In this document: one piece after another, positions 1 through 10,799 of the stretch | Layout: the number at the start of each line of letters is the position of its first letter | Numbering within the stretch: position 1 is the stretch's first letter | NCBI RefSeq assembly: GCF_016801985.1 | Contig: NZ_JAEVLS010000002.1 | Coordinates: forward strand, 868,001-932,000 | DNA length: 64,000 nt | DNA from: Steroidobacter gossypii | GTDB taxonomy: Bacteria; Pseudomonadota; Gammaproteobacteria; Steroidobacterales; Steroidobacteraceae | Direction of reading: 5' to 3' | Notes under the pieces: generated by a model | Databases searched by the model: none | Told to the model about the DNA's origin: nothing | Seen by the model: only the letters and a program-made list of their open reading frames with translations | Made by a program: the position numbers and the translations under genes

Positions 1-1
1 G

Positions 2-433
2 GGCGAGCTGCTCGGCCCGGTCGTGGCCAATCTCGGTTACGAGCTGTGGGAAATCGAGTACGCGCCGCGCGCCGGCGGTGGCCTCCTGAGGCTGTATATC
101 GACAGCCCGGACGGCATTTCTCTGGACGATTGCGAGCGGGTGAGTCGGGCCGTCAGCGCCGTGCTGGACGAGGCCGACCCCATTCCCAATGAGTACACGT
201 TGGAGGTGTCCTCGCCGGGGCTGGATCGGGTGCTGCGTACCCGGGCCCATTTCGAGCGCTTCAACGGCGAGCGGGTCAAGGTCGAGATGATCCAACAGAT
301 CAACGGCCGCAAGCGCTTCCAGGGGCGGTTGAAACAGGTAGGGGAGAGCGAGATCACGCTCGAGATGGACGGCGGCGAGGTGAGCTTGCCGATCGAGGAC
401 ATTCACCGGGCTCGGTTGGTCCCGGATGTGTAG
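2..433 (+). CDS. rimP: Ribosome maturation factor RimP, 5'-truncated by the window edge
   Basis: RimP binds the 30S subunit during its assembly. The reading frame is open from base 2 ([17 protein letters not shown]), so the GTG at 23 is internal and the true start lies before the window; the family is about 150 residues and about 144 are present. The N-terminal alpha/beta domain contains ELWEIEY, the substrate-facing [22 protein letters not shown] segment and VSSPGLDR; a C-terminal SH3-like barrel follows ([17 protein letters not shown]). It lies 44 bp upstream of nusA in the conserved rimP-nusA-infB order, which supports the identification. Confidence 0.95.
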   Translation, partial: GELLGPVVANLGYELWEIEYAPRAGGGLLRLYIDSPDGISLDDCERVSRAVSAVLDEADPIPNEYTLEVSSPGLDRVLRTRAHFERFNGERVKVEMIQQINGRKRFQGRLKQVGESEITLEMDGGEVSLPIEDIHRARLVPDV

Positions 434-477
434 GCGCGACGGGAGTCGCAGGCCAGGCGTATAGCGGAGTTCGCACG

Positions 478-1983
478 ATGAACAAAGAGATTCTGATGGT
501 TGTGGATGCCGTCTCCAACGAGAAGGGCGTCGACAAGGAAATCATCTTCGAGGCGCTCGAAGCCGCGCTCGCGTCCGCGACCCGCAAACGTCACGGCGAA
601 GGCATCGACGTGCGCGTCTCCATCAACCGCAAGAGCGGCGACTACGATACGTGGCGCCGTTGGAAAGTATTCGCGGACGACTCCACCGAGCTGGAATTTC
701 CGGACAGCGAGCTGCGCCTGGAAGACGCCAAGGACATCAGCCCGGACGCGGAAGTCGGCGGCTATGTCGAGGTGCCGATGGAGTCCGTCGCGTTCGGCCG
801 TATCGCTGCTCAGACCGCCAAGCAGGTCATCGTGCAGAAGGTGCGCGAGGCCGAGCGTGCGCAGGTGGTCGATGAATTCAAGGTGCGGCAGGGCACGCTG
901 GTGTCCGGCATCGTCAAGCGCGTCGATCGCAACGGCGTGTTCGTGGACCTGGGCGGCAACGCCGAAGGCTTCATCGCCCGCGATCAGATGATTCCTCGCG
1001 AGCCGATCCGCTCGCAGGATCGCGTCAAGGCTTACCTGGCGGACGTGCGCAACGAGCAGCGCGGCCCGCAGTTGTTCCTGACGCGCACCGCGCCAGAATT
1101 CCTGATCGAACTGTTCAAGCTCGAAGTGCCGGAAGTCGGCCAGGGCTTGATCCAGATCCTCGGCGCCGCTCGTGATCCGGGCGTGCGCGCCAAGATCGCG
1201 GTGAAGAGCAACGACAGCCGCATCGACCCGGTCGGTGCCTGCGTGGGTATGCGTGGCTCGCGCGTGCAGGCGGTTTCCAACGAGATCGCGGGCGAGCGCG
1301 TCGACATCATCCCTTATGACGACAACCCGGCGCAGTTCGTGATCAACGCCATGGCGCCGGCGGAAGTGGTGTCCATCGTCGTCGACGAGGACTCGCATTC
1401 CATGGACATCGCGGTGACCGAGGAGAAGCTGTCCCAGGCCATCGGCCGCGGCGGTCAGAACATCCGGCTCGCCAGCGAGCTCACCGGCTGGGAATTGAAC
1501 GTGATGACGCAGCAGGCCGCCGAAGCCAAGAGCGAAGGCGAGTCGCAGAAGCTCATCGACTTGTTCAAGCAGCAGCTGGACGTGGACGAAGACGTGGCGC
1601 AGATCCTGGTGCAGGAAGGCTTCTCGACCATTGAAGAAATCGCCTATGTGCCGGCTTCGGAGCTGGCCAACATCGAGGAATTCGATGAAGAGATCATCAA
1701 GGAGCTGCGCAATCGGGCGCGCGACGTGCTGCTGACGCAGGCGATCGCGAGCGAGGAAGAAATCGACAGTGCCGAGCCTGCGGCGGATCTGCTGGAGGTG
1801 GACGGCATGGACGACGACCTGGCGCGGAAGCTCGCCAGCAGAGGCATCGTGACGCGTGAGGATCTCGCCGAACAGGCGATCGATGACCTGACGGAGATCG
1901 AAGGCGTGGATAACGAGCGCGCGGGCGCGCTCATCATGGCGGCGCGTAAGCACTGGTTCGACTCAGCGGGGCAACAGGCATGA
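478..1983 (+). CDS. nusA: Transcription termination/antitermination protein NusA
   Basis: NusA binds RNA polymerase and modulates pausing, termination and antitermination. The 501-residue length equals that of the E. coli type. An N-terminal polymerase-binding domain ([18 protein letters not shown]) is followed by an S1 domain around residues 135-200 ([19 protein letters not shown]), two KH domains ([28 protein letters not shown]) and two C-terminal helix-hairpin-helix acidic repeats, the gammaproteobacterial form. A GGAG sits 8 bases before the ATG. It is followed 37 bp later by infB, in the same operon. Confidence 0.98.
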   Translation: MNKEILMVVDAVSNEKGVDKEIIFEALEAALASATRKRHGEGIDVRVSINRKSGDYDTWRRWKVFADDSTELEFPDSELRLEDAKDISPDAEVGGYVEVPMESVAFGRIAAQTAKQVIVQKVREAERAQVVDEFKVRQGTLVSGIVKRVDRNGVFVDLGGNAEGFIARDQMIPREPIRSQDRVKAYLADVRNEQRGPQLFLTRTAPEFLIELFKLEVPEVGQGLIQILGAARDPGVRAKIAVKSNDSRIDPVGACVGMRGSRVQAVSNEIAGERVDIIPYDDNPAQFVINAMAPAEVVSIVVDEDSHSMDIAVTEEKLSQAIGRGGQNIRLASELTGWELNVMTQQAAEAKSEGESQKLIDLFKQQLDVDEDVAQILVQEGFSTIEEIAYVPASELANIEEFDEEIIKELRNRARDVLLTQAIASEEEIDSAEPAADLLEVDGMDDDLARKLASRGIVTREDLAEQAIDDLTEIEGVDNERAGALIMAARKHWFDSAGQQA

Positions 1984-2020
1984 GCGGGGTCGGAACGAGT
2001 AGCGGGTCGGGAGGGCGTAT

Positions 2021-4750
2021 ATGGCGGATGTGACGGTAAGCCAGTTTGCCGAGGTACTGAAGGTACCGGTCGAGCGGCTGCTGACGCAGCTCGATGAAGC
2101 CGGGATTCAAGTCTCCGGCGCGAATGACACGATCAGCGACGATGCCAAGATGGAGCTGTTGACGTTCCTGCGTCGTGCGCACGGGCGTACGCAGGAAGCC
2201 ACTGCGCCTCGCAAGATCACTTTGAAGCGCAAGTCCCAGGGCGAAATCAAAGTCGCCTCGGCGCAGGGTCGTGCGCGCCTGGTCAACGTCGAGGTTCGCA
2301 GCAAGAAGACGTATCTGAATCGCAGCGTGCTCGAAGAGCAGGCGCGCGGTCCGGCGACGCCTGCTGCTGCCGAGGAGCGGGCCAACGACCGGCAGAGCGC
2401 AGCGGCGGCCGAAGAAGCGGCGGCGCGAGCTGCAGCTCAAAGTGCTGCCCTGGCAGCTCAGAACGCAGCCCAGGCGGCTGAACAGGCTGCTCAGGCAGCG
2501 GCTGCCGCAGCTCAGACGGCTGCGCAGACCGAAGCCGAGCGTGCCGCTCAAGCGGCCGCTGAAGCTGCGGCCGAAGAGGCGCGCAAAGAAGCCGCTCGCC
2601 TGCAGCAAGAGCAGGCCGAAGCCGAAGCGCGTGAAGCCGCGGCTCGCGAGCAGAAGCAACTCGAAGACGAAGTGCGTCGGATGGCGGACGAGGAAGCTCG
2701 TCGTTCCGCCGAAGACGAGACTCGTCGCATGGCTGAAGCCGCTGCGCGCGCCGAAGCCGAACGCAAACAGCAGGAGACCGCGGCTGCCGCAGCCCCAGCG
2801 CGTGCGGCGGAACGTGGCAAGCGCGGTGGCGACGGCGACGGCCGTCCGCAGCGCGCCGAGCTGCACATGTCGAGCGACGCCAGCGCTCGTTTCAAGAAGA
2901 AGAAACAGCAGGCGACCTCGGCTCGCACGCGTGGCCGTGCGACGCAAATCAACGTCGGCACTCAGCATGGTTTCGAGCGACCCGCCGCGCCGGTCAAGCG
3001 CGACGTGCAGATCGGCGAGACCATCACTGTCGGCGAGCTGGCCCAGCGCATGGCCGTGAAGGCCAACGAAGTCATCAAGGTGATGATGAACATGGGCGTG
3101 ATGGCCACCATCAACCAGCCCATCGATCAGGACACCGCGGTGCTGGTGGTGGAAGAGCTGGGCCACAACCCGGTCATTCACAAAGAGAGCGCGATCGAAG
3201 ACGAGTTGCAGGCCACTGACGCCTCGCACGAGCTCGAGCCGCGGCCGCCGGTCGTCACCATCATGGGTCACGTCGACCACGGCAAGACCTCGCTGCTCGA
3301 CTACATCCGTCGCACCAAAGTGGCGGCGGGCGAAGCGGGTGGCATCACGCAGCACATTGGTGCGTATCACGTCGAGACGCCGAAGGGCGTCATCACGTTC
3401 CTTGATACCCCGGGTCACGCCGCGTTCACCGCGATGCGTGCTCGTGGCGCTCAAGTGACGGACGTGGTCGTGCTGGTCGTCGCGGCTGACGACAGCGTCA
3501 TGCCGCAGACCATCGAAGCGATTCAGCATGCGAAAGCGGCTGAAGTGCCCATGGTCGTGGCGATCACCAAGGTCGACAAACCGACCGCCGATCCGGAGAA
3601 AGTGAGAAACGACCTCTCCAGGTACGAAGTGCTGCCCGAAGCGTGGGGCGGCGACACGATGTTTGTAAACGTGTCGGCGCACACCGGCGCGGGCATCGAC
3701 GAGCTGCTCGACACCATTCTGCTGCAGGCGGAAGTGTTGGATCTGAAGGCCACCAAGTCGGGCCTCGCGGCCGGCGTCGTGGTCGAGTCCAGCATGGAGA
3801 AGGGTCGCGGCGCCGTGGCCACCGTGCTGGTGAAGCGCGGCTTGCTGAAGCCGGGCGATCCGATCATTGCCGGCACCGAGTTCGGTCGCGTGCGCGCGAT
3901 GTTCGACGAGACCGGCGCGCAGGTCACCGAAGCAGGTCCGTCGTTGCCAGTCGTCGTGCTCGGCTTGTCCGGCGCGCCGAATGCGGGCGATGAGCTGCTG
4001 GTGGTCGAGAGCGAACGCAAGGCTCGCGAAGTCGCGTTGTATCGTCAGGGCAAGTTCCGCGATACCAAGCTCGCGAAGCAGGGCCCGGCGAAGCTCGAGG
4101 ACATGCTGTCCCAGATGGGCGACGGCAAGGTCGCGACCGTGCACGTCGTCATCAAGGCGGACGTGCAGGGTTCGGCGGAAGCGTTGCGCGACTCGCTCAC
4201 CAAGCTGTCCACCGACGAGGTGGCGGTCAAGGTCATCGGCAGCGGCGTCGGCGGCATCACCGAGTCCGATATCACCATGGCGCAGGCATCGAACGCCCGC
4301 GTCATCGGCTTCAACGTGCGCGCGGACAGCTCGGCTCGCAATCTGATCAAGGAAGCGGGTATCGACGTTCGTTACTACAGCATCATCTACGAAGCCATCG
4401 ACGACATGCGCGCGCTGCTGACGGGCATGCTGGCGCCGGAAGTGAAGGAGCAGATCGTAGGCCTCGCCGAGGTGCGCGAAGTGTTCCGCTCCAGCAAGTT
4501 CGGCACGGTGGCGGGCTGTATCGTCGCGGATGGCTACGTACGTCGGAACAATCCGATACGCGTGCTGCGTAATAACGTGGTGATCTTCGAGGGCGGCCTC
4601 GAGTCGCTGCGCCGCTTCAAGGACGACGTCAACGAAGTTCGCGCCGGCACCGAGTGCGGTATCGGCGTCAAGAACTACAACGACGTGCAGGTGGGCGACC
4701 AGATCGAGTGCTTCTCGCGCGTCGAAGTGGCTCGCACGTTGGACGTTTGA
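2021..4750 (+). CDS. infB: Translation initiation factor IF-2
   Basis: IF-2 is the GTPase that places initiator tRNA on the 30S subunit and drives subunit joining. Residues 1-50 form the IF2_N domain ([20 protein letters not shown]). Residues about 110-270 are an Ala/Glu/Arg-rich, probably helical linker. A second IF2_N-like unit precedes the G domain, whose P-loop [22 protein letters not shown] (G3) and NKVD-type ITKVDKP (G4) motifs are visible. The C-terminal domains II, III and IV are complete. Its 909 residues compare with 890 in E. coli. A GGGAGGG ribosome site precedes the ATG. Confidence 0.98.
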   Translation: MADVTVSQFAEVLKVPVERLLTQLDEAGIQVSGANDTISDDAKMELLTFLRRAHGRTQEATAPRKITLKRKSQGEIKVASAQGRARLVNVEVRSKKTYLNRSVLEEQARGPATPAAAEERANDRQSAAAAEEAAARAAAQSAALAAQNAAQAAEQAAQAAAAAAQTAAQTEAERAAQAAAEAAAEEARKEAARLQQEQAEAEAREAAAREQKQLEDEVRRMADEEARRSAEDETRRMAEAAARAEAERKQQETAAAAAPARAAERGKRGGDGDGRPQRAELHMSSDASARFKKKKQQATSARTRGRATQINVGTQHGFERPAAPVKRDVQIGETITVGELAQRMAVKANEVIKVMMNMGVMATINQPIDQDTAVLVVEELGHNPVIHKESAIEDELQATDASHELEPRPPVVTIMGHVDHGKTSLLDYIRRTKVAAGEAGGITQHIGAYHVETPKGVITFLDTPGHAAFTAMRARGAQVTDVVVLVVAADDSVMPQTIEAIQHAKAAEVPMVVAITKVDKPTADPEKVRNDLSRYEVLPEAWGGDTMFVNVSAHTGAGIDELLDTILLQAEVLDLKATKSGLAAGVVVESSMEKGRGAVATVLVKRGLLKPGDPIIAGTEFGRVRAMFDETGAQVTEAGPSLPVVVLGLSGAPNAGDELLVVESERKAREVALYRQGKFRDTKLAKQGPAKLEDMLSQMGDGKVATVHVVIKADVQGSAEALRDSLTKLSTDEVAVKVIGSGVGGITESDITMAQASNARVIGFNVRADSSARNLIKEAGIDVRYYSIIYEAIDDMRALLTGMLAPEVKEQIVGLAEVREVFRSSKFGTVAGCIVADGYVRRNNPIRVLRNNVVIFEGGLESLRRFKDDVNEVRAGTECGIGVKNYNDVQVGDQIECFSRVEVARTLDV

Positions 4751-4756
4751 GGTTAG

Positions 4757-5407
4757 ATGTCGACGAAGTCCTATCCCCGCGCCAAGCGGGTCGGTCAGCA
4801 GATTCAGCGCGCCTTGAGCGAGTTGATTCGACGCGAGCTGCGCGACCCGCGGCTCGGCATGATCACGTTGACCGACGTGCGCATGTCGAGCGACCTGAGC
4901 TACGCGAAGGTCTATTACTCGGTGCTGGGTGCGGACCCGCACCTGGCGCAGCAGATCCTCACCCAGGCCGCGGACATCCTCCGCGGCCCGCTGGGCCGTG
5001 CGCTTGGCATTCGCCATAGCCCGGAATTGCGCTTCGTCCCGGACGAACTGATCGAGAGCGGGGCGCGCCTGTCGGCCCTGATCAATCAGGCCGTAAAGGA
5101 CGACCAGGCGCGGCACGTCGAGGACGAGCCCGCAACGAAGTCTGAGAACGCCGCCGACTCCGACGACGGCGCCCAATCCGATTCGGACGACGACGGGCAC
5201 TACGATTCGGACGAGGACGACGACGGGCACTACGATTCGGACGAGGACGACGACGGGCACTACGACTCGGACGAGGACGACGACGCCCATTACAACTCGG
5301 ACGACGATGACGACTCCGTTCCGGGCGAGGACGACGCCGATCCCGATCCCGGCCCGGATGCGTTACCCGACGACGCTGACGACCCCTCGTCGCCCCGGAA
5401 GCGTTAG
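4757..5407 (+). CDS. rbfA: Ribosome-binding factor A with a long acidic repeat tail
   Basis: RbfA is a cold-adaptation and 30S maturation factor that binds near the 5' helix of 16S rRNA. Residues 1 to about 115 are the normal KH-type core (YPRAKRVGQQIQRALSELI, DVRMSSDLSYAKVYYSVLG). Family members usually end at 120-135 residues, but this protein has 216. The extra 90 residues are Asp/Glu/Ser-rich and include four copies of a ten-residue unit, DDDGHYDSDE, encoded by a 30-bp DNA tandem repeat at 5191-5310. GAGG lies 4 bases before the ATG. truB follows after 17 bp. Confidence 0.95.
   Translation: MSTKSYPRAKRVGQQIQRALSELIRRELRDPRLGMITLTDVRMSSDLSYAKVYYSVLGADPHLAQQILTQAADILRGPLGRALGIRHSPELRFVPDELIESGARLSALINQAVKDDQARHVEDEPATKSENAADSDDGAQSDSDDDGHYDSDEDDDGHYDSDEDDDGHYDSDEDDDAHYNSDDDDDSVPGEDDADPDPGPDALPDDADDPSSPRKR
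5191..5310 (+). repeat. 30-bp tandem repeat, four copies, inside rbfA
   Basis: Four head-to-tail units at 5191-5220, 5221-5250, 5251-5280 and 5281-5310 are seen directly. The first two are identical, the third has a single change (GATTCG to GACTCG), and the fourth has diverged (HYNSDD instead of HYDSDE). The unit is a multiple of three, so copy number can change without a frameshift. Confidence 0.97.
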
Positions 5408-5424
5408 CACCTCAAAGGACTCTC

Positions 5425-6372
5425 GTGAAGCGCTTCTATCGTGAAGTCGACGGCATCCTGCTGCTCGACAAGGCCCTCGGCGTGTCTTCGAACGCCGCGC
5501 TCCAACAGGTGCGTGTGCTGTATGGCGCGCTCAAGGCGGGCCATGCGGGCAGCCTGGACCCGCTCGCATCGGGCCTGCTGCCGGTGTGCTTCGGCCAGGC
5601 GACGAAGGTGTGCGGCCGTCTGCTGAACTCTGGCAAGACCTATCGCGTGCTGGTCCAGCTCGGCGAGCTGACGCCCTCCGGCGATGGCGAAACCGAAGTC
5701 GTCGAACGCGCGCCCGTACCGCCGCTGACCGTGGCAGGCGTGGACGCCGTGCTCGCAGGATTCCTGGGCAACCAGCAGCAGATCCCGCCGATGCACTCGG
5801 CGCTGAAATTCGAAGGCAAGCGCCTGTACGAGCTGGCTCGCAAGGGCGAGTCGGTCGAGCGTCCGCCTCGCGACATCGTGATCCACAGGATCGCGCGGGT
5901 GAGCAACGAGGAGACCCTCGCCGCCAATCAGCTCGAGTTCGATGTGTACTGCTCCAAGGGCACCTACATCCGAACGCTGGCCGCGGACATCGCCGTGAAG
6001 CTTGGCACGCTGGGCTATGTGAAAGGCCTGCGCCGCTTGTCGGTGGATCCATTCGGCGACCTGCCGATGTTCACCCTCGACGCGTTGACAGGTGAATCGC
6101 AGGAGCAACTCGACGGCCGCTTGCTGGGCGTGGATACGGCATTTGCCGACCTGCCGCGCATGGATCTGGACGCCTCCGCCGTCAAAGCCCTGCTGTTGGG
6201 TCAGACCATTGCCGCGGAAACGCCGGCGCCCGCGGCAGAAGTGAGACTTTATGGCGGACCCGGGCGTTTCCTGGGCCTGGGCGAAGGCCTGCCGGGTGGC
6301 CGGATCAAACCCTCGCGCCTGTTCATCACGGTGCCCGAGGGGACCGGCCGCAGTCGCCGCGGACGGGGCTAA
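5425..6372 (+). CDS. truB: tRNA pseudouridine(55) synthase
   Basis: TruB converts U55 in the T-loop of elongator tRNAs to pseudouridine. The catalytic region reads [12 protein letters not shown], with the invariant Asp in SLDPLA, and a [11 protein letters not shown] strand follows. A later [13 protein letters not shown] motif and a C-terminal PUA-like segment complete a 315-residue protein, close to the E. coli length of 314. The GTG start is preceded by AAAGGA at the right distance. It occupies the usual position between rbfA and rpsO. Confidence 0.97.
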   Translation: MKRFYREVDGILLLDKALGVSSNAALQQVRVLYGALKAGHAGSLDPLASGLLPVCFGQATKVCGRLLNSGKTYRVLVQLGELTPSGDGETEVVERAPVPPLTVAGVDAVLAGFLGNQQQIPPMHSALKFEGKRLYELARKGESVERPPRDIVIHRIARVSNEETLAANQLEFDVYCSKGTYIRTLAADIAVKLGTLGYVKGLRRLSVDPFGDLPMFTLDALTGESQEQLDGRLLGVDTAFADLPRMDLDASAVKALLLGQTIAAETPAPAAEVRLYGGPGRFLGLGEGLPGGRIKPSRLFITVPEGTGRSRRGRG

Positions 6373-6397
6373 TTCGTGGTTTTACTTGAGATTCTGG

Positions 6398-6425
6398 TTG
6401 AGATTCCGGGCCGCGCGGGTACAAT
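6398..6425 (+). promoter_or_regulatory. Candidate sigma-70 promoter for rpsO
   Basis: TTGAGA at 6398-6403 and TACAAT at 6420-6425 are separated by 16 bp, between the truB stop and the rpsO start. A promoter at this place is known in E. coli; here the call rests on the two hexamers only. Confidence 0.55.
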
Positions 6426-6517
6426 GCGCGCCTCTCAAAAGGGCTATCGGCGCGGTTGCCGGCCCGGCCAGAGTTTCTTCACGCGGCGATTCGTACGCCG
6501 CACCTGAGGTACTGCAG

Positions 6518-6787
6518 ATGTCATTGTCGACCGATCAGAAGGGCGGAATCGTCGCCCAATACCGCCGTAACGCCAACGACACCGGTTCGCCGGAAGTCCA
6601 GATCGCGCTGTTGTCCGCGCGTATCAACGGCCTGGGCGAGCACTTCAGCGCTCACAAGCGCGACCACGCGTCCCGCCGCGGTCTGCTGAAGATGGTGAAC
6701 CAGCGCCGCAAGCTGCTGGATTATCTCAAAGCGACTGCGCCGGAGCGCTATACCGCCGTCGTCGCCAGCCTCGGTCTGCGGCGCTAA
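6518..6787 (+). CDS. rpsO: 30S ribosomal protein S15
   Basis: S15 is a primary 16S rRNA binding protein of the central 30S domain. The 89-residue product has the canonical form ([49 protein letters not shown]) and exactly the E. coli length. The ATG at 6518 is chosen because GAGG lies 8 bases upstream; a longer open frame from 6251 overlaps truB and is not credible. It is followed by a strong hairpin and then pnp, as in other Gammaproteobacteria. Confidence 0.98.
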   Translation: MSLSTDQKGGIVAQYRRNANDTGSPEVQIALLSARINGLGEHFSAHKRDHASRRGLLKMVNQRRKLLDYLKATAPERYTAVVASLGLRR

Positions 6788-6798
6788 GCCGTAAGAGT

Positions 6799-6829
6799 GA
6801 GGAGCCGCACTCCAGCCTGGCGGCTCCTC
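6799..6829 (+). terminator. rpsO-pnp intergenic hairpin
   Basis: A perfect 10-bp stem (GAGGAGCCGC with GCGGCTCCTC) closes an 11-base loop just after the rpsO stop. There is no T-run, so it may act as an attenuator or as an RNase processing site rather than a full terminator. The E. coli rpsO-pnp spacer is known to hold both kinds of element. Confidence 0.7.
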
Positions 6830-6990
6830 GCCCGATCGCGCACGAACCGTGGCCCCAGTCGCAAGCAGACCCGTCATGTCGTTCCGTTCGCCGCCTGCAG
6901 TCTTCGATCCAACTTCGTGTCTCGGCCAATTTGCGCCCTCGTGTTGCGCGATGAGCTGCTGAGCCATCCATTCAGTACGTGGGAACCATC

Positions 6991-9078
6991 GTGAGCGCTA
7001 TCAAAAAATCTTTCGCCTTCGGTCAGCATCAAGTCACGTTGGAAACCGGAGAGATGGCCCGCCAGGCCGACGGCGCGGTCGTGGTGACGATGGGCGACAC
7101 AGTGGTGCTGGTCACCGCGGTGGGCCGCAAGCAGGCCGATCCGAACAAGGATTTCTTCCCGCTGACCGTCAACTACGTCGAGAAGACCTATGCCGCGGGC
7201 CGCATCCCCGGCGGCTTCTTCAAACGCGAAGGTCGCCCCTCCGAAAAAGAAACGTTGACCTCGCGCCTGATCGATCGCCCCATCCGTCCGCTGTTCCCCG
7301 AAGGCTTCTTCAACGAGATCCAGGTGGTCGCCACCGTGGTCTCGCTGAACCCCGAAATCGATGCCGACATTCCCGCCATGCTGGGCGCCTCCGCGGCGCT
7401 GGCGCTCTCCGGCGTGCCGTTCATGGGCCCGATCGGCGCCGCCAAGGTCGGTTACATCGATGGCCAGTACGTGCTCAACCCGACCGGCAAGCAGCTCAAG
7501 ACCTCCAAGCTCGACCTGGTGGTTGCGGGCACCGCCGAAGCGGTGCTGATGGTGGAATCCGAAGCCGATCGTCTGCCGGAAGACGTGATGCTCGGCGCCG
7601 TGGTGTTCGGCCACGAGCAGATGCAGGTCGCCATCAAGGCGATCAACGAGCTGAAGGCCGAGGCGGGCAAGCCGGCCTGGGATTGGGCGCCGGCGCCGGC
7701 CAACTCCGCGCTGGAAGCCGCCGTGGCTGCTAACGCCAAGAGCGCGCTGACCGAGGCCTATCAGATCTTCGACAAGCAGCAGCGTCGCAATCGCATTCAA
7801 GAGATCAAGACCGCCGCGCTGACCGCGCTGGCGACCGGCGAGGCCCCGCAGTTCACCGCGGCCGACGTTTCCAAGGAATTCGCCAACCTCGAATATCACA
7901 TCGTGCGCGATCGCGTGATCGCCGGCCAGCCGCGCATCGACGGCCGTGACATGAAGACGGTGCGTCCGATCACCATCAAGACCGGCGTGCTGCCGCGTAC
8001 TCACGGCTCTGCGTTGTTTACTCGCGGCGAGACGCAAGCGCTCGTCACCACGACGCTCGGCACCGGCCGCGATGCGCAGATCATCGATGCGCTCACCGGC
8101 GAGCGCAAAGAGCCGTTCATGTTCCATTACAACTTCCCGCCGTTCAGCGTCGGCGAGACCGGCATGATGGGTTCGCCCAAGCGCCGCGAAATCGGCCACG
8201 GCAACCTGGCTCGTCGCGGCATCAATGCCGTGATGCCGGACATGACCACGTTCCCGTACGTGATTCGCGTGGTCTCGGAAATTCTCGAGTCGAACGGCTC
8301 GAGCTCCATGGCCAGCGTGTGCGGCTCGAGCCTCGCGCTGATGGATGCCGGCGTGCCGATCAAGGCCTCGGTCGCGGGCGTCGCGATGGGCCTGGTGAAA
8401 GAAGGCGACAAGTTCCAGGTGCTCACCGACATCCTCGGTGACGAAGATCACCTCGGCGACATGGACTTCAAAGTGGCCGGCACCCGCGACGGCGTGACGG
8501 CGCTGCAGATGGACATCAAGATCAACGGCATCACCAAGGAGATCATGCAGACGGCGCTGGAGCAGGCGAAGGCCGGCCGGCTGCACATCCTGGAGCAGAT
8601 GGACAAGATCCTCCCGCAGGCTCGCCCGCAGATGTCGGAGTGGGCGCCGTCCATCATCACCATCAAGATCGATCCGGAGAAGATCCGCGAAGTCATCGGC
8701 AAGGGCGGTGCGGTCATTCGCGCCATCACCGAGGAGACCGGCACCACGATCGACATCGAGAACGACGGTACCGTGAAGATCGCGTCCGTGGACGGCGTAT
8801 CGGGCCGCGAGGCGCAGCGTCGCATCGAGCTGATCACGGCCGAGGTCGAAGTGGGTCGCGTCTACGAAGGCCGCGTGGCGCGCCTGATGGACTTCGGCGC
8901 GTTCGTCACCATCCTGCCGGGCAAGGACGGCCTGGTGCACATCTCGCAGATCTCCGAGGAGCGCGTCGAGCGCGTCAGCGATAAGCTCAAGGAAGGCGAC
9001 GTGGTGCGCGTGAAGGTGCTGGAAGTCGATCGTCAGGGCCGCGTGCGTCTGAGCATGCGCAATGTCGACGCCGCCTAA
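6991..9078 (+). CDS. pnp: Polyribonucleotide nucleotidyltransferase (PNPase)
   Basis: PNPase is a 3'-5' phosphorolytic exoribonuclease of the RNA degradosome. Two RNase PH domains, the second with [11 protein letters not shown] and [19 protein letters not shown], are followed by a KH domain ([15 protein letters not shown]) and an S1 domain ([21 protein letters not shown]). The GTG at 6991 ([11 protein letters not shown]) is preferred because GGGA lies 6 bases upstream and the N-terminus then matches the family; a GTG at 6979 would add four residues. The product is 695 residues. Confidence 0.97.
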   Translation: MSAIKKSFAFGQHQVTLETGEMARQADGAVVVTMGDTVVLVTAVGRKQADPNKDFFPLTVNYVEKTYAAGRIPGGFFKREGRPSEKETLTSRLIDRPIRPLFPEGFFNEIQVVATVVSLNPEIDADIPAMLGASAALALSGVPFMGPIGAAKVGYIDGQYVLNPTGKQLKTSKLDLVVAGTAEAVLMVESEADRLPEDVMLGAVVFGHEQMQVAIKAINELKAEAGKPAWDWAPAPANSALEAAVAANAKSALTEAYQIFDKQQRRNRIQEIKTAALTALATGEAPQFTAADVSKEFANLEYHIVRDRVIAGQPRIDGRDMKTVRPITIKTGVLPRTHGSALFTRGETQALVTTTLGTGRDAQIIDALTGERKEPFMFHYNFPPFSVGETGMMGSPKRREIGHGNLARRGINAVMPDMTTFPYVIRVVSEILESNGSSSMASVCGSSLALMDAGVPIKASVAGVAMGLVKEGDKFQVLTDILGDEDHLGDMDFKVAGTRDGVTALQMDIKINGITKEIMQTALEQAKAGRLHILEQMDKILPQARPQMSEWAPSIITIKIDPEKIREVIGKGGAVIRAITEETGTTIDIENDGTVKIASVDGVSGREAQRRIELITAEVEVGRVYEGRVARLMDFGAFVTILPGKDGLVHISQISEERVERVSDKLKEGDVVRVKVLEVDRQGRVRLSMRNVDAA

Positions 9079-9111
9079 CTAAAGTCATTCGCTCGAAGTC
9101 GCACTGAATCG

Positions 9112-9141
9112 GACCGGGGGCAGTGGCCACTGCCTCCGGTC
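9112..9141. terminator. Bidirectional terminator-type palindrome between pnp and phaR
   Basis: Two 15-base arms (9112-9126 and 9127-9141) are reverse complements except for one G-T pair. The element lies between the convergent ends of pnp and phaR and can fold on either strand, so a shared terminator is the simplest reading. Confidence 0.75.
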
Positions 9142-9161
9142 GAAAGACTGGTTGGCTTGAC

Positions 9162-9737
9162 TCAGGCGCGCGAGTCGGCTTCCGTATTCTCGGCGCGCTG
9201 GTCCTTGCGGGTGGCGGCTCCGCACATCACCTTGAAGATATCGTCCTGCACCGAGCGCCATCGCTCGATGTTCTGCTGCGTCAGCGTGGCAATGCTGTCG
9301 TAGGCATCGTTGCCGATCACGCCTCGCATCTGGTCCCGCATCTGCTGCTGTTGGCTCGACAGCAGCTTCAGGCTCTGCTCCAGATAGCTGCCCACCAGGC
9401 ATTGCATGGCGCCGCCATACGAGCGGATCACCTGCGACAGGAAATCCTGGCTCATGAGCGGCTCGCCGGCATGCTCCTGCTCGGCAATCACCTGCAGCAG
9501 AATCGAGCGGGTGATGTCTTCCTGAGATTTTTTGTCGATCACCACGAAGTCGATCTTGTCCATCACCAGGCGCCGGATGTCGGCCAGGGTGATGTAACGG
9601 CTTTCGACGGTGTCGTAGAGGCGGCGGTTGGGATATTTCTTTACAACCCTGGGTTGGGGCTGATTCTCTCTGGGTCCGTTGTCTTTGAGTACGTTCTCCT
9701 GTTTGCTGTCGATCTTGTCGATCGTGGGCTCGCCCAT
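9162..9737 (-). CDS. phaR: Polyhydroxyalkanoate synthesis regulator PhaR
   Basis: PhaR proteins bind DNA and PHB granules and repress phasin or PHA synthesis genes. The hallmark PHB_acc_N domain is present (KKYPNRRLYDTVESRYITLADI, then DFVVIDKKSQEDITRSILLQ), followed by the PHB_acc region (SYGGAMQCLVGSYLEQSL). The start at 9737 gives 191 residues, the usual family size, and has GGGGAG 5 bases upstream. An alternative ATG at 9794 would overlap the gluQRS stop as ATGA. No PHA synthase or phasin gene is visible in the window. Confidence 0.88.
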   Translation of the reverse strand: MGEPTIDKIDSKQENVLKDNGPRENQPQPRVVKKYPNRRLYDTVESRYITLADIRRLVMDKIDFVVIDKKSQEDITRSILLQVIAEQEHAGEPLMSQDFLSQVIRSYGGAMQCLVGSYLEQSLKLLSSQQQQMRDQMRGVIGNDAYDSIATLTQQNIERWRSVQDDIFKVMCGAATRKDQRAENTEADSRA

Positions 9738-9790
9738 CACTGCTCCCCGATGCAGTTCCGAGCTAGAAGCCAATCTTGTTTCTAGCGCAT

Positions 9791-10777
9791 TCATGTTAAT
9801 CCATCCTCGCGCCCGGCCCGGATCGCTGCCTGACGCAGTCCGTTCAAACGTTGCGGTTGCCAGTGTTTTATTGACCACTCCCACAACGTCGCCAATCCGG
9901 CGCGACGCAGTTCGGGAGGCGGCGCTTGCTGCAGAAACTCCAGCGCCCGCCATAATTCGTACGTGGGACGGGTTATGTCGATTGCTGCAGCGCCTGCCGA
10001 CTTCGACAGTTTGATCCCATTAACATCTGTTGCTACCGGCAAATGTGCGTACACCGGTGTTGGCAGATTTAACATGCGTTGCAATATCACCTGTCGAGGC
10101 GTGCTGTGTAGCAGATCGGCGCCGCGCACGACCGCGGAAATCCCTTGAAAAGCATCGTCAACCACCACCGCCAGCTGATATGCATGTATACCGTCGCGGC
10201 GCCGAATGACGAAGTCTCCAACTTCTGCTGACACATCAACAGTGAAGCGTCCTTGCAGCAAATCCGTAACTGCGGTTTCCCCCAGGGGTACGAACAAACG
10301 AACGGCGGTCTTTCTCTCCGGTGCACGCGGACCGCTCCGACACCAGCCCGGATAGCGCAACTCGTCAGTATCAAACAAACCCTTCGCAGTAGATTGCGCG
10401 GCTTGCAGTTCACTGCGAGAACACGAACAAACAAATGCTTGACCGTTATTGAGCAGCTGTTGGGTTGCTGCCTCGTAGGCTTCGCGTCGTGAACTCTGGC
10501 GCAAGATGGACCCAGTCCACTCGAAGCCGAACGCGTCGAGGGTGCGGATGATCAGGTCGGCGCTGCCGGGGACCTCGCGGGGCGTGTCCAGATCTTCGAT
10601 GCGCAGCAACCATTCGCCGCCGGCCTGGCGCGTATACAAGTAGCTGCCAACGGCGGCGACCAGGGAGCCGAAATGCAGGGGGCCGGTCGGCGAGGGTGCG
10701 AACCGGCCCCGATAGGGATCAGCTGGGGGTAGTTGGGGGTTGGACGAGTGCAGTTGCGCCTCTGAACGAACAACCAA
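9791..10777 (-). CDS. gluQRS: tRNA glutamyl-Q(34) synthetase GluQRS
   Basis: GluQRS attaches glutamate to queuosine at position 34 of tRNA-Asp; it is a GluRS catalytic domain lacking the anticodon-binding part. The HIGH-like APSPTGPLHFGSL, RIEDLDTPR, zinc-site cysteines (VCSCSRSEL, YPGWCR) and the KMSKS-like IKLSKSAG are all present. The frame opens with TTG at 10777 and has no ATG before the catalytic core, so the exact start is uncertain. It lies 22 bp after dksA, the common dksA-gluQRS pairing. Confidence 0.93.
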   Translation of the reverse strand: MVVRSEAQLHSSNPQLPPADPYRGRFAPSPTGPLHFGSLVAAVGSYLYTRQAGGEWLLRIEDLDTPREVPGSADLIIRTLDAFGFEWTGSILRQSSRREAYEAATQQLLNNGQAFVCSCSRSELQAAQSTAKGLFDTDELRYPGWCRSGPRAPERKTAVRLFVPLGETAVTDLLQGRFTVDVSAEVGDFVIRRRDGIHAYQLAVVVDDAFQGISAVVRGADLLHSTPRQVILQRMLNLPTPVYAHLPVATDVNGIKLSKSAGAAAIDITRPTYELWRALEFLQQAPPPELRRAGLATLWEWSIKHWQPQRLNGLRQAAIRAGREDGLT

Positions 10778-10799
10778 CCCCTGTCAGCCAACTAAAGCA

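Noticed and set aside
403-1953. A 516-codon minus-strand frame opposite nusA
   Set aside because: Shadow of nusA, same reasoning; no ribosome site or homology.
1934-5290. A 1118-codon open frame on the minus strand opposite infB and rbfA
   Set aside because: It is an antisense shadow of GC-rich coding DNA: infB on the plus strand has full domain homology, and the minus product is His/Arg/Val-rich with no recognisable domain.
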